Of a stretch of DNA of 64,000 nucleotides, positions 46,336 through 55,298 are shown one piece after another. Below the pieces are notes generated by a model. That model ran no database searches, was not told the origin of the DNA, and saw only the letters and a list, made by a program, of their open reading frames with translations. The position numbers and the translations under genes are program-made. This DNA is from Rhizobium sp. LC145 (GTDB taxonomy: Bacteria > Pseudomonadota > Alphaproteobacteria > Rhizobiales > Rhizobiaceae): NCBI RefSeq assembly GCF_001005825.1, contig NZ_LBHV01000001.1, forward strand, positions 558,001 to 622,000. The letters are read 5' to 3'. The first letter of the stretch is position 1. Every line of letters begins with the position of its first letter.

Positions 46336-47355
46336 TTACTGCAGTGTGCGGATCTCGATCTCTTCGGCGGCGCCCGAAACGGCGGCGGGTAGTCCGTCCC
46401 CTTCCAGGCCAGTCGCGACAACCGAGACGCGGAACCGACCATCGAGGTTGCGGTCGAAGATCGCCCCCACGACAATATCGGCAAAATCCTGCACCTCGTC
46501 GCGAATGCGGCTTGCCGCCTCGTCCACTTCGAAGAGCGTCATATCCGAACCGCCCGAGATGGAGATCAGCACGCCTTTGGCGCCCTTCATCGAGACATCG
46601 TCAAGAAGCGGGTTTGCGATCGCCGCTTCCGCCGCCTTCATCGCCCGGCTATCTCCGGCGGCTTCGCCCGTGCCCATCATTGCGCGCCCCATGCCGCGCA
46701 TGACAGACTTCACATCGGCAAAGTCGAGGTTGATCAGGCCTTCCTTGACGATGAGATCGGTGATGCAGCCGACACCGGAATAAAGCACGCGGTCGGCCGT
46801 CATGAAGGCATCGGCGAAAGTCGTTTTCGCATCAGCGATGCGGAAGAGGTTCTGGTTGGGAATGACGATCACGGTGTCGGCAGCTTGACGAAGCGCCTCG
46901 ATACCGATTTCCGCAGTTTTCATGCGGCGATTTCCTTCGAAGGTGAAGGGCTTTGTGACGACACCCACCGTCAGAATGCCGGCCGAACGCGCGGCATGCG
47001 CGATCACGGCAGCGGCCCCTGTACCCGTTCCTCCGCCCATGCCGGCGGTCACGAAGCACATGTGCGAACCGCTCAGGTGGTCCATGATCTCGTCGATCGA
47101 CTCCTCCGCAGCGGCGCGGCCGACATCCGGCAGCGAACCTGCGCCAAGCCCCTCTGTGACGTTTGCGCCAAGCTGGATGCGGCGCGACGCCTTGGATGTG
47201 GCGAGCACCTGGGAGTCGGTATTTGCCGCGATGAATTCCACACCCTGCAGATTTTCCGCAATCATATTGTTGACCGCGTTGCCGCCTCCGCCGCCAACGC
47301 CGATCACAGTAATATGCGGCCGTAGTCCGGAAATACCGCTCTTGGCGTCCGTCAT
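46336..47355 (-). CDS. ftsZ: second FtsZ-like GTPase lacking the C-terminal linker and tail (FtsZ2 type)
   Basis: A protein of 339 residues. The tubulin-type GTP motif [15 protein letters not shown] (about 106-120), [16 protein letters not shown] near the start, NTDSQVL and the T7-loop [11 protein letters not shown] are intact, so GTP binding and polymer contacts look preserved. It ends at EIEIRTLQ directly after the globular core; the variable linker and the conserved C-terminal peptide that binds FtsA/ZipA-like partners are absent. Short FtsZ2 copies are known in rhizobia beside a full-length ftsZ. No ftsA or ftsQ is adjacent. GGAGAG precedes the ATG. Confidence 0.9.
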   Translation of the reverse strand: MTDAKSGISGLRPHITVIGVGGGGGNAVNNMIAENLQGVEFIAANTDSQVLATSKASRRIQLGANVTEGLGAGSLPDVGRAAAEESIDEIMDHLSGSHMCFVTAGMGGGTGTGAAAVIAHAARSAGILTVGVVTKPFTFEGNRRMKTAEIGIEALRQAADTVIVIPNQNLFRIADAKTTFADAFMTADRVLYSGVGCITDLIVKEGLINLDFADVKSVMRGMGRAMMGTGEAAGDSRAMKAAEAAIANPLLDDVSMKGAKGVLISISGGSDMTLFEVDEAASRIRDEVQDFADIVVGAIFDRNLDGRFRVSVVATGLEGDGLPAAVSGAAEEIEIRTLQ

Positions 47356-47512
47356 TGCTCTCTCCTTCAAAGCCTCGTGTCTGCCCCGCCCCTGTGAGGA
47401 CAGCGAATCAGGCATTAAGCTAGGCGTACAACAAGGCAGAGCCGGGGCGAAGCCCTCATGACCAGGGCGGCCGATACTCGACGTGGCAAGGCATCGCCTG
47501 CCCAGACGCAAA

Positions 47513-47546
47513 CAGCGCCGCGCATCTCTCAAGACGCGCGGCGCTG
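47513..47546. terminator. GC-rich terminator hairpin downstream of the Omp gene
   Basis: CAGCGCCGCGC and GCGCGGCGCTG form a perfect 11-base stem around a 12-base loop. T residues follow on the plus strand (cagtttt) and a short T run on the minus strand. Confidence 0.6.
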
Positions 47547-47564
47547 CAGTTTTCACGCTGGCTC

Positions 47565-47584
47565 CGGGTCCATCCGGACCCGGA
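47565..47584 (-). terminator. hairpin just after the Omp stop codon
   Basis: CCGGGTCC and GGACCCGG form a perfect 8-base stem with the loop ggat (read on the minus strand), five bases beyond the stop codon. It may protect the 3' end of an abundant message rather than terminate it, as no T tract follows. Confidence 0.5.
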
Positions 47585-47589
47585 AAAAA

Positions 47590-48237
47590 CTAGAACTTGT
47601 AGTTCACGCCGGCCTTGATGGTGTGGTCGCCGATGTCGGACTTGGAGGTTCTCGCGCCGTCGAAGCTGCGGACGTCGTTGGTGCGGACATAGTTGTATTC
47701 GACCTTGGCGGAGAGGTTCGAATTGATGTTCTGCTCGATGCCGGCGCCGAGCAGCCAGCCGGGCTTCCAGCCATCGGGGCCTTTCGCGCTATCGGTATCG
47801 CGCAAGCTCGTCATCGCCACGCCGGCGGTGCCGTAGAGGAGCGTATCGCCGAGCGGCGCACCCACCTTGCCCTTTGCCGCCACGCGATAGCGCTCCTTCA
47901 GCTCGCCGCCGCGCACGTCGACTTCGGTATCACCCATGTGCGACAGCTCCAGCTCGCCGCCAACGACGGCGCCGCCCATTTCGGCATTGTAGCCGCCCTG
48001 GATGCCGCCCATGAATTCCTTGTCGCCGGAGAACGGGCTCATCTTGTCCGAGCCCATGCCCGCATGAAGGCCGACATAGGGACCCGTCCAACCGCCGGAA
48101 GCCGAAGCCGGCTCGTTATAGGACGGCGCATCGGAATAAGGTGCCAGGTCGGCAGCCGAGGCCTGCGTGATCAAAGCGGGCGTGGCGGAAATTGCGGCGA
48201 TCATCGCCAGGGCGAAAGGCTTCACGTTCATGGTCAT
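47590..48237 (-). CDS. outer-membrane beta-barrel protein (Omp25/31-like)
   Basis: A protein of 215 residues with a signal peptide ending QASA, then ADLAPYSDAPSYNEPASASGGWTGPYVGLHAG, the start typical of rhizobial Omp25/Omp31/RopB-like barrels. Alternating hydrophobic strands follow and the last residue is Phe (HTIKAGVNYKF), the outer-membrane assembly signal. GGAGTAAAG lies before the ATG. Role is structural or surface; no specific ligand can be assigned. Confidence 0.87.
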   Translation of the reverse strand: MTMNVKPFALAMIAAISATPALITQASAADLAPYSDAPSYNEPASASGGWTGPYVGLHAGMGSDKMSPFSGDKEFMGGIQGGYNAEMGGAVVGGELELSHMGDTEVDVRGGELKERYRVAAKGKVGAPLGDTLLYGTAGVAMTSLRDTDSAKGPDGWKPGWLLGAGIEQNINSNLSAKVEYNYVRTNDVRSFDGARTSKSDIGDHTIKAGVNYKF

Positions 48238-48585
48238 CGGCTTTACTCCGTACAGCGCCTGCGTTGGGAATACGCAGGCAATTACTCAGGTTACAAACTG
48301 CGGGGCGATACCGGCCATTCCACCACCCCCTCGGATGGCGCGGCGCTCGCCGGGCGCGCAGACACCTCTTCAATTTTCATGAATCCTTAAAGACTTCCTT
48401 AACCCGGCGGCCGGCTGGCGAGAGTTCGAAGGCAAGGGATGTTCACAATGCCGCGAGCGGGGCAATCATCCTCCGGCTCCGTTACCGCGCGGCCGGGGCG
48501 CGCAAATTTTCCGTCCGCCAGCGGAACTTTTTGCGGCGAGAGAAATTGTGAACAATTCGATCATCAGTGAGAGGAGAAATGCGCC
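48238..48585. other. 348-base divergent intergenic region
   Basis: It separates the minus-strand Omp gene from a small plus-strand gene and should contain both promoters. No further gene, tRNA or clear repeat is seen. A GTTCACAAT/ATTGTGAAC pair (near 48440 and 48544) is a widely spaced inverted match of unknown meaning. Confidence 0.4.
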
Positions 48586-48798
48586 ATGTCTGCCGCACAG
48601 GAGTCCATCGCGCCGCGCGATGAACACATCCTCACCGTCCAGGAGGCGCTCGAGCCGCTCTTCTTCGCCTTGGAGGAGGAGGCCGAAATGAAGATGATCG
48701 CGGCAGCCGTAAAGGCCGGCTGGTCGGTCGACGAAGCGGTGGCCGCCATCGACGAGCTGCGCCGCAACGAATTGTTCCCCGTAGGCCGGACCCATTGA
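48586..48798 (+). CDS. small hypothetical acidic protein
   Basis: A protein of 70 residues, not recognised. It is helical and acidic (VQEALEPLFFALEEEAEMKM then AVKAGWSVDEAVAAIDELRRNELFP). A GAGAGGAG ribosome site precedes the ATG at a somewhat long spacing, and the codon use is like that of the neighbours, which supports a real gene. Confidence 0.6.
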   Translation: MSAAQESIAPRDEHILTVQEALEPLFFALEEEAEMKMIAAAVKAGWSVDEAVAAIDELRRNELFPVGRTH

Positions 48799-48929
48799 AT
48801 TCATGAAAGCCTGTCGCTGCCCGGCGCAGGATCAAGCCTTCTCTTTTCCGCCTGTCGCCATCGCAAAAGCGGTGCACGGTTTGACGCGGCATGCTCTAAG
48901 TCTAGAAAAAGAGCAACAGCGACGAGGGC

Positions 48930-49940
48930 ATGGCATTCATGACGATCCGAAACATTTGCATCTATGGCGCGGGCGCGCTCGGCGGGGCATTCGCGGCGAA
49001 GATCGCATCCGGGCTCGGCGACCAGGCCGAGGTATCGGTGGTGGCGCGCGGCGCACATCTCGACGCCATCCGCCGGAACGGCCTTACGGTGCGCTATGCC
49101 GGCGAACCCGAGCCGATTACGGCGCGGGTCACGGCAACGGACACCCCCTCCGAGCTGCCGCCGCAGGATCTTGTCATCACCGGGCTCAAGGGCCACCAGC
49201 TTGCGGGCGCGGCCGAGGGCATAGCAGGGCTATTAAAAGACGGAACCCGCGTGGTGATGATCCTCAACGGCATTCCGTGGTGGTATTTCCACCGGGATGA
49301 GGCGAGCGGCCATGCGGAGCGGCAACTCGAGGAACTCGATCCGGGCGGCAGGCTCTGGCGCCTCATCGGCCCGGAGCGGGTCATCGGCTGCGTCGCCTAT
49401 CAGGGCGCGGAAGTCGTCCGCCCGGGAGAGATCGGCTTGAGCCTTCGCGGCCATTTCTTCCTCGGCGAACCGTCGGGCGTGCTTTCGGACGATCTGCGGA
49501 CCATCGCCGATCTTCTGAGGGCGGCTGACCTGGACGTCCGCACGACCCAGGCGATCCGCGAGGTGATCTGGGAAAAGCTGATGCGCAATGCGGCCGTCAA
49601 CCCGACCAGCGCGCTAACTCGGGCGCTATGCAACGACATGGTCGCCGATCCAAACATGCTGGCTCTTATGGGCAGGCTGATGGAAGAGGTGCAGGCCGTC
49701 GGCAAGGCGCTCGGTATCCGCTTTGCCCAGAGCGTGGAACAGGAGATCGAGCGCACACGCACGCTCGGCGCCGTGCGCACCTCCATGCTGCAGGACCTGC
49801 TTGCCGGAAAACCACTGGAGATCATGCCGCTCACCGGCATGATCGTCTCGCTCGGGAAGCTCGCCGGTATTCCCGTGCCGGCCTCCGAGACCATACTCAC
49901 GCTTGCCGGCCAGCTGGACAGGGAAAACCTCAGAAGGTGA
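48930..49940 (+). CDS. panE: 2-dehydropantoate 2-reductase (ketopantoate reductase)
   Basis: A protein of 336 residues. The NADP-binding start NICIYGAGALGGAFAAKI, the KGHQ-type ITGLKGHQLAGA loop, and the catalytic-domain EVIWEKLMRNAAVNPTSALTR (Lys and Asn of the active site) fit PanE-type ApbA enzymes in coenzyme A synthesis. Rhizobia carry several paralogues, so the exact 2-oxoacid substrate is not certain. A second in-frame ATG lies at 48939. A perfect 13-base inverted repeat follows. Confidence 0.86.
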   Translation: MAFMTIRNICIYGAGALGGAFAAKIASGLGDQAEVSVVARGAHLDAIRRNGLTVRYAGEPEPITARVTATDTPSELPPQDLVITGLKGHQLAGAAEGIAGLLKDGTRVVMILNGIPWWYFHRDEASGHAERQLEELDPGGRLWRLIGPERVIGCVAYQGAEVVRPGEIGLSLRGHFFLGEPSGVLSDDLRTIADLLRAADLDVRTTQAIREVIWEKLMRNAAVNPTSALTRALCNDMVADPNMLALMGRLMEEVQAVGKALGIRFAQSVEQEIERTRTLGAVRTSMLQDLLAGKPLEIMPLTGMIVSLGKLAGIPVPASETILTLAGQLDRENLRR

Positions 49941-49990
49941 TTCAAGAATTTCAGGAATTGAATCCGGAAAACCTTCCAGCCCTTTGAAAA

Positions 49991-50029
49991 GAAACGCTTC
50001 CGGCGGACTGGTTTCACCGGAAGCGTTTC
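49991..50029. terminator. bidirectional terminator-like inverted repeat
   Basis: GAAACGCTTCCGG and CCGGAAGCGTTTC form a perfect 13-base stem around a 13-base loop between the convergent panE and hydrolase genes. It lacks long T tracts but has A/T-rich stem ends. Confidence 0.65.
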
Positions 50030-50038
50030 GGAAAATCT

Positions 50039-50938
50039 CTATTGTTTGACCTGCTCGGCCCAGGTCGCGGTATTCGACTTGCCGTCCAGGAAGGGCAGCA
50101 CGGTCGCCGCGAGTATCGGAGAAGCGAACATGTCGTAATGGGTCTGGTCCGGCACGATCGCCAGCCGGTTCTTCGGCATGTTCTCGCGCATCCAGCCCGC
50201 ATCCTTCAGCCCGCCACCGAGCTTCTGGTAGAATTCGACGATATGCTCCGGGCGGATCATGTCGCTGTCGCCGTAGACGAGCATGACCGGCATGGTGAGC
50301 TTGGCGACGGCATCGGAAAAATCGTAGTCCCGGCGCATCAATTCGCCCATGGCATCCAGCAGCCGCGGGAACTCGGAAACATCCGGCGCCACCGCCTTGT
50401 AGGAGATGAACATGGGCGTTTCCTTCATCATCTCCGCCATGCCGGCGCCGACGGCCTCCTGTTGCGGGATCATCTCGGGGAAGAAGCCCTTTCTGGCAAA
50501 CGGTGCCGAGACGACGACCAGCCGCCGCACTTTTTCCGGTGCCTGGGCCGCCATTTGCAGCGCCACGCCGCCGCCCATGGAATAGCCCATCACGTCCACC
50601 TGGCTGTAGCCGAGTTCGGCAATCAGCTCGCCCATATCGGCGCCGATGGCTTCCAGCGCGATCGGCCGGTCGCCGAGGCGCGTGCGCCCATGGCCCTGCA
50701 GATCGACGGCGATCACCTGCCGATGCTCGGTCAGCGCCGGCAGGATCGGCGCAAACATATCGATGGAGCCGAGCCCGCCATGCAGGAGCAGCAGCGGATC
50801 GCCCTCTCCCCGGATTTCGTAATAGTAATCTATGCCGCCGGCTTCGACATATCCCGTCTTCGACGGTTCGGCAGCGACCGCCGGAACGATCGAGGCGGCG
50901 ATGACAGCGATAGCGGCTGCGAGCATCTTCATCGGCAT
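50039..50938 (-). CDS. secreted alpha/beta hydrolase
   Basis: A protein of 299 residues with a signal peptide (MKMLAAAIAVIAASIVPAVAA). The alpha/beta-hydrolase core has LLLLHGGLGS (oxyanion HG), the nucleophile elbow GYSMGGG (Ser), and a late VYGDSDMI Asp and DQTHYD His, so the triad is complete. Substrate unknown. GGAGG precedes the ATG at 50938. An unassigned minus-strand terminator lies about 95 bases upstream of the start. Confidence 0.87.
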   Translation of the reverse strand: MPMKMLAAAIAVIAASIVPAVAAEPSKTGYVEAGGIDYYYEIRGEGDPLLLLHGGLGSIDMFAPILPALTEHRQVIAVDLQGHGRTRLGDRPIALEAIGADMGELIAELGYSQVDVMGYSMGGGVALQMAAQAPEKVRRLVVVSAPFARKGFFPEMIPQQEAVGAGMAEMMKETPMFISYKAVAPDVSEFPRLLDAMGELMRRDYDFSDAVAKLTMPVMLVYGDSDMIRPEHIVEFYQKLGGGLKDAGWMRENMPKNRLAIVPDQTHYDMFASPILAATVLPFLDGKSNTATWAEQVKQ

Positions 50939-51280
50939 GACTTCCTCCATGAGGCAACAGTTGAGATGCCCCAAGGACGTGCGGGTCTCGACCGAGCCGA
51001 CAATGCGAACTCAAAAAGCTGCGGGCAAAAGAAAAAAGCCTGCCGGGGGTACGGCAGGCTGGAGTTGTGGAGGTCAATGTTATTGTGCGGTGGCGGCAGG
51101 GGACGAACGCCACCTTGTTATTTCAAGTGCCGCAAGCGGCGTATTCCGGCAGCGGGTCCGGGGACGGGAGCTGCGGCTTTTGCACGTTCAACTCGAAGCC
51201 AAGCCGAAGGTTCCACCAATCCTTAACCCGGGTTCCGCTACGCTTTCCGGGAGCATATGCAGGCATAAAGAGGCAAAGGC
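50939..51280. other. 342-base intergenic region containing an orphan minus-strand terminator
   Basis: Between the divergent hydrolase and DUF1883 genes. Apart from the hairpin at 51032-51060 nothing certain is seen. Short frames on both strands (for example one at 51077 on the plus strand with GGAGG upstream) have no recognisable product. Confidence 0.5.
51032..51060 (-). terminator. intrinsic terminator not assignable to an annotated gene
   Basis: AGCCTGCCG and CGGCAGGCT form a perfect 9-base stem with a six-base loop, followed on the minus strand by six T residues. No minus-strand coding gene ends upstream of it, so it may end a small RNA or act inside the hydrolase leader. Confidence 0.8.
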
Positions 51281-51595
51281 ATGGCAGCCCCGACATTCCG
51301 CTTTACCCACTACGATCTGAAGGAACAGCGCGCCGGCGTGACGATCGAGGTAACGTTGAATGCCGTCAACAACGTGCGGCTGATGAGCAATTCGAACTTC
51401 CAGCGCTTCAAGGAGCTCCTGGATTTCAAGTATATCGGCGGTATCGCGAAAAAATCGCCGGTCCGGCTGCAGATCCCCGAAAGCGGCCATTGGCATCTGG
51501 TCGTGGATATGGAAGGCCATCACGGCCTTGCGGATTCCGGCGTCCGGATGATCCCCGCCCCGCCGAGCGTCACGGCCGGGAAGAAGGCGTCGTAG
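51281..51595 (+). CDS. DUF1883 domain protein
   Basis: A protein of 104 residues. It fits DUF1883: FTHYDLKEQRAGVTIEVTLNAVNNVRLMSNSNFQRFK, then YIGGIAKKSPVRLQIPESGHWHLVVDMEGH. A short Pro/Ser tail follows. Function unknown; some family members are attached to TIR domains, but this one is a stand-alone form. AGAGG precedes the ATG. It converges on rarA with six bases between stops. Confidence 0.82.
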   Translation: MAAPTFRFTHYDLKEQRAGVTIEVTLNAVNNVRLMSNSNFQRFKELLDFKYIGGIAKKSPVRLQIPESGHWHLVVDMEGHHGLADSGVRMIPAPPSVTAGKKAS

Positions 51596-51601
51596 CGCGT
51601 C

Positions 51602-52918
51602 TCAGGGTTCGCCGCGTTCCTTGCGCAGCTTTGCCCACCAGTCGAGCCGTTTCCTGATCTCGCGCTCGAAACCACGCTCCGGCGGATCGTAGAAGACCTG
51701 CCGGCCCATCTTTTCCGGGAAATAGTTCTGGCCGGAAAAGGCATCAGGCTGGTCATGGTCGTAGCGATAGCCCTCGCCATAGCCTTCGCCCTTCATCAGC
51801 TTGGTGGGAGCGTTCAAGATGTGCTTGGGCGGCAGCAGCGAACCATTCTCCTTGGCGGCGCGCATCGCCGCCTTGAAAGCCGTGTAGACCCCATTGGATT
51901 TCGGCGCGGTCGCGAGGTAGACGCAGGCTTCCGCAAGCGCCAGTTCGCCTTCCGGCGAGCCGAGATAATCGTAGGCATCCTTGGCGGCATTGGCGATCAC
52001 CAGAGCCTGGGGATCGGCAAGCCCGATATCTTCCACCGCCATGCGCACCAGCCGGCGGCCGAGATAGAGCGGGTCCTCACCAGCATCGAACATGCGGGCG
52101 AGATAATAGAGCGCCGCATCCGGATCGGAGCCGCGCACGGATTTATGGAGGGCGGAGATCAGGTTGTAATGGCCGTCCTGGGCCTTGTCGTAGACCGGGG
52201 CTCGGCGCTGGACGATCTGGATGAGACCTTCGGTATCGAAGACCTCCCCTTCCCTCGCCGCGCGCCAGACTTCCTCCGCAAGCGTCAGCACGGCGCGGCC
52301 ATCCCCGTCCGCCATGCGGATCAGGCTTGCGCGCGCCGCCTCGTCGAGCGGCAACGGCCGGCCTTCGGTCTCTTCCGCGCGCTTGAGGAGCTCCTCCAGG
52401 CTCTCCTCGTCATGCGGCAGAAAGGTCAGCACGCGGGCGCGGGAAAGCAGAGCGGCGTTGAGTTCGAAGGACGGATTTTCGGTGGTCGCTCCGACCAGAA
52501 TGACGGTGCCATCCTCCATCACCGGCAGGAAACTATCCTGCTGGGCGCGGTTGAAGCGGTGTATCTCGTCCACGAAGAGCAGGGTCTGGCGGCCATCCAT
52601 GCGGCGCATGCGCGCCGCCTCGAACACTTTCTTCAGGTCCGCGACACCGGAAAAGATCGCCGAAATCTGCTCGAAGGCGAGCCCCGCCTCGCCCGACAGC
52701 AGGCGGGCGACCGTCGTCTTGCCGGTTCCCGGCGGCCCCCAGAATATCATCGAGCCGAGCGATCCGGCCTCGATCATCCGCCGCAGGGCGCCGTCAGGCC
52801 CGGTCAGATGCGGCTGACCGGTCACCTCCGCCAGCGATTTCGGGCGCAGCCGATCCGCCAGAGGCCGCCGGCTGGCGACCTCTTCCGGAACTTTCGGCGC
52901 GAAAAGATCGTCACTCAT
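51602..52918 (-). CDS. rarA: replication-associated recombination protein A (AAA+ ATPase)
   Basis: A protein of 438 residues. Walker A GPPGTGKTT (61-69), Walker B LLFVDEIHRF, sensor GATTENPSFELN and C-terminal tetramerisation region with YLGRRLVRMAVEDIG and YPYDHDQPDAF-like YRYDHDQPDAFSGQNYFPE are all standard for RarA/MgsA, which acts at stalled forks. Its ATG overlaps the end of degQ by four bases, so the two are cotranscribed. Confidence 0.95.
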   Translation of the reverse strand: MSDDLFAPKVPEEVASRRPLADRLRPKSLAEVTGQPHLTGPDGALRRMIEAGSLGSMIFWGPPGTGKTTVARLLSGEAGLAFEQISAIFSGVADLKKVFEAARMRRMDGRQTLLFVDEIHRFNRAQQDSFLPVMEDGTVILVGATTENPSFELNAALLSRARVLTFLPHDEESLEELLKRAEETEGRPLPLDEAARASLIRMADGDGRAVLTLAEEVWRAAREGEVFDTEGLIQIVQRRAPVYDKAQDGHYNLISALHKSVRGSDPDAALYYLARMFDAGEDPLYLGRRLVRMAVEDIGLADPQALVIANAAKDAYDYLGSPEGELALAEACVYLATAPKSNGVYTAFKAAMRAAKENGSLLPPKHILNAPTKLMKGEGYGEGYRYDHDQPDAFSGQNYFPEKMGRQVFYDPPERGFEREIRKRLDWWAKLRKERGEP

Positions 52919-54318
52919 CGAAAGAACTGCCGTATCCTCTGGCCGTCGCGCTCGATCTCCACCCGCCAGAAACCGGGATCGTCATCGAGCATGGCCTCCA
53001 TGCCGTTGGTGGAGGTAACGGACGTGCCGTTCAGCGAAATGATGATATCGCGCGGCTGGAAGCCCAGTCGGCCGGACGGCGAGCCGCGCGCCACATCCGT
53101 CACCACCACGCCGGTCTTGTCTGCCGGAATGCGCAGCTCCGTGGCAAGCTTCGGCGAGAGGTTGGCGATCCTCAGCCCAGCAAAGGGATTACGCCCTTCG
53201 ATCAGCCGCTCGTCGCGCGGGGTGCTTTCCGGCGCCGTATTCAGCGCGATCGTGACCTCTCTCTGGCTACCGTTCCCCTCTACCGTCAACGTCGCCTGCT
53301 GGCCGAGGCCCGCGGTGGTCAGCCGATAGCCGAGCGCGTCGGGATGCTCGACCGGAATGCCGTTCACGGCCGTCACGACCTCGCCGGTTTTCAGGCCGGC
53401 CTTGTCGGCGGGGCCGCCCTCCACGACACGCACGACCAGCGCGCCGCGTGCCGTCTTCAAGCCCAGAGACTCCGCGATATCCGAGGTGACCGGCTCGAAA
53501 CCGGCGCCGATATAGGGCCGTTCGAAGACGCCCTTGCCGCTTTCGGCGGCGGCGAGGAAGACCTTCACCAGATTTGCGGGAATGGCAAAGCCGATGCCGT
53601 TCGAACCGCCACCGCGCGAGAAGATCGCAGTGTTGATGCCGATCAACTGGCCGTTCATGTTCATCAGCGCGCCACCGGAATTTCCGGGATTGATCGACGC
53701 ATCGGTCTGGATGAAGAAGCCGAAATCGCCGGACGTGATCTGGTTGCGGGCAAGTGCGGAAACGATGCCGCTCGTCACCGTCTGGCCGACGCCGAAGGGA
53801 TTGCCGATCGCAAGCACCAAGTCCCCCACCTCGACGTGGTCGGAATCGCCGATCGGCAGCGCCGGGAAGTTCTCCTTCGCATCGATCTTCAGAACGGCGA
53901 GATCGACGCTCTCGTCCTTCAAGAGAACCTTGGAGGGAAATTCGCGGCCATCGGCGAGCGCGATCTTGATATCGTCGGCCCCCTCGATGACGTGATTGTT
54001 GGTCACCACCAGGCCGTTCTGAGCGAGAATGACGCCCGAGCCGAGCGAGGACTGTTTCTCCGTGCGGTTCGGCAGGCGCTGTCCGAAGAACTGTTCGAAG
54101 AAAGGATCACCCGCGAACGGGTTCAATCGCTGGATCACCCGTTCGGCATAGACGTTCACCACCGCGCCCGACGTCTGCTTGACGAGGGGCGAGAAGGAAA
54201 GCTGCATTTCCTGCCGGCTCTGCGGCACGACCTTGTTCTCCTGGGCGAATGCCGCAGCGGGCATCACCAGGTTCAGGGCCAGAAGGCCGGCCGACAGGCG
54301 TTTCAGCGTGCTCTGCAT
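52915..54318 (-). CDS. degQ: DegQ/DegP-family periplasmic serine endoprotease
   Basis: A protein of 467 residues with a signal peptide ending AFA. The trypsin-like triad is His109 (TNNHVIEG), Asp139 (ESVDLAVL) and Ser214 (NPGNSGGAL); two PDZ domains follow (about 280-370 and 385-465). It degrades or refolds damaged envelope proteins. ATG at 54318 has AGAGGAA upstream; a 43-codon upstream extension of the frame lacks support. It forms an operon with rarA. Confidence 0.93.
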   Translation of the reverse strand: MQSTLKRLSAGLLALNLVMPAAAFAQENKVVPQSRQEMQLSFSPLVKQTSGAVVNVYAERVIQRLNPFAGDPFFEQFFGQRLPNRTEKQSSLGSGVILAQNGLVVTNNHVIEGADDIKIALADGREFPSKVLLKDESVDLAVLKIDAKENFPALPIGDSDHVEVGDLVLAIGNPFGVGQTVTSGIVSALARNQITSGDFGFFIQTDASINPGNSGGALMNMNGQLIGINTAIFSRGGGSNGIGFAIPANLVKVFLAAAESGKGVFERPYIGAGFEPVTSDIAESLGLKTARGALVVRVVEGGPADKAGLKTGEVVTAVNGIPVEHPDALGYRLTTAGLGQQATLTVEGNGSQREVTIALNTAPESTPRDERLIEGRNPFAGLRIANLSPKLATELRIPADKTGVVVTDVARGSPSGRLGFQPRDIIISLNGTSVTSTNGMEAMLDDDPGFWRVEIERDGQRIRQFFR

Positions 54319-54445
54319 GTGATTCCTCTTCACGAAAATCTGGAACGATTTGTAGCGGCGAACGCTAGAAAGGAAAGGTGGCGGAACATAGGAATGGGAA
54401 TTCTCCGAAGGCACCTCACCTTGCAGCCGGAAACGGAAAGATAGC

Positions 54446-54826
54446 ATGGATCATATGGTGAAAGCGAAGGCCTGGGCCAAGACCCTGAAGCGGGACATAG
54501 TGGCCCTGTGGCTCGCCGCGCGCGACAGCCGCGTGCCGTGGAGCGCCAAGCTCATGGCCGGCGCCGTGGCGGCCTATGCGCTTTCGCCCGTCGACCTCAT
54601 TCCGGATTTCGTACCGGTCCTCGGCTATCTCGACGACCTCGTCATCGTTCCGTTCGGCATCATGCTGGCGATCCGCCTCATTCCCCCGGCCCTGATGGAG
54701 GAGTTCCGCGCGGAGGCCATACTGCGGACCACACGCCCGAGCAGCCGCGGCGGCCTGGCGTTCATCCTCGCCCTTTGGGCGGCCGCCCTTATCTTCCTCG
54801 GCCTATGGCTCTTGCCGGACGCCTGA
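54446..54826 (+). CDS. YkvA/DUF1232 membrane protein
   Basis: A protein of 126 residues (123 from ATG 54455). DUF1232 signature AAYALSPVDLIPDFVPVLGYLDDLVIVP (about 44-71) is followed by a hydrophobic C-terminal helix (GLAFILALWAAALIFLGLWL). Small membrane-associated protein of unknown function. It is divergent from degQ and followed after 36 bases by the LprI-like gene. Confidence 0.86.
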   Translation: MDHMVKAKAWAKTLKRDIVALWLAARDSRVPWSAKLMAGAVAAYALSPVDLIPDFVPVLGYLDDLVIVPFGIMLAIRLIPPALMEEFRAEAILRTTRPSSRGGLAFILALWAAALIFLGLWLLPDA

Positions 54827-54862
54827 GCCGACCGTGCATCAACCGACAGAAAGGAGCACCCG

Positions 54863-55213
54863 ATGCAGAGACTTACAGCCTTCGCCATCCTCACTCTGGC
54901 CGCGCTTACCTTCAATGCACCATCGATCCTCGCCGCCAGTTTCGATTGCGAAAAGCCTGAACTTGCACCGGACGAAACGGCGATCTGCGACAACCGGGCG
55001 CTCAACGATGCGGACGTGAAGATGGTCACGACCTTCGACCTGCTTGCCGGGCTGCTGGCCATGGGCGCGCGGGGCACGATGCAGGACGAGCAAAGCGCCT
55101 GGCTCAAGCGCCGGCAGGCCTGCGGCGGCGATGCCGCATGCATTCGCACCGCCTATGACGAGAGGCTGAAGCAATTGGATGACATCTATAACAACCTGAC
55201 GCGGCCGCTTTAG
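54863..55213 (+). CDS. LprI-like (DUF1311) secreted protein
   Basis: A protein of 116 residues with a signal peptide ending LAA. The mature part has four cysteines in the LprI pattern (SFDCEKPELAPDETAICDNRAL and WLKRRQACGGDAACIRTAYDERL), suggesting two disulfides. The family includes lysozyme inhibitors. AAGGAG precedes the ATG. Confidence 0.85.
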   Translation: MQRLTAFAILTLAALTFNAPSILAASFDCEKPELAPDETAICDNRALNDADVKMVTTFDLLAGLLAMGARGTMQDEQSAWLKRRQACGGDAACIRTAYDERLKQLDDIYNNLTRPL

Positions 55214-55298
55214 CGGCGAACTCCACGATCGTCATGTTCCCCTCATAGCCCGGTCTTAGTATGCTGTTCATACCAGGGCCGCGATGCCGGAGGGGGAT

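Noticed and set aside
50939..51113. Amino-acid attenuation leader (Thr/Ile-rich frame before the terminator at 51032)
   Set aside because: The minus-strand frame has no proper stop before the hairpin and the downstream gene is not biosynthetic; a small RNA or plain leader is more plausible.
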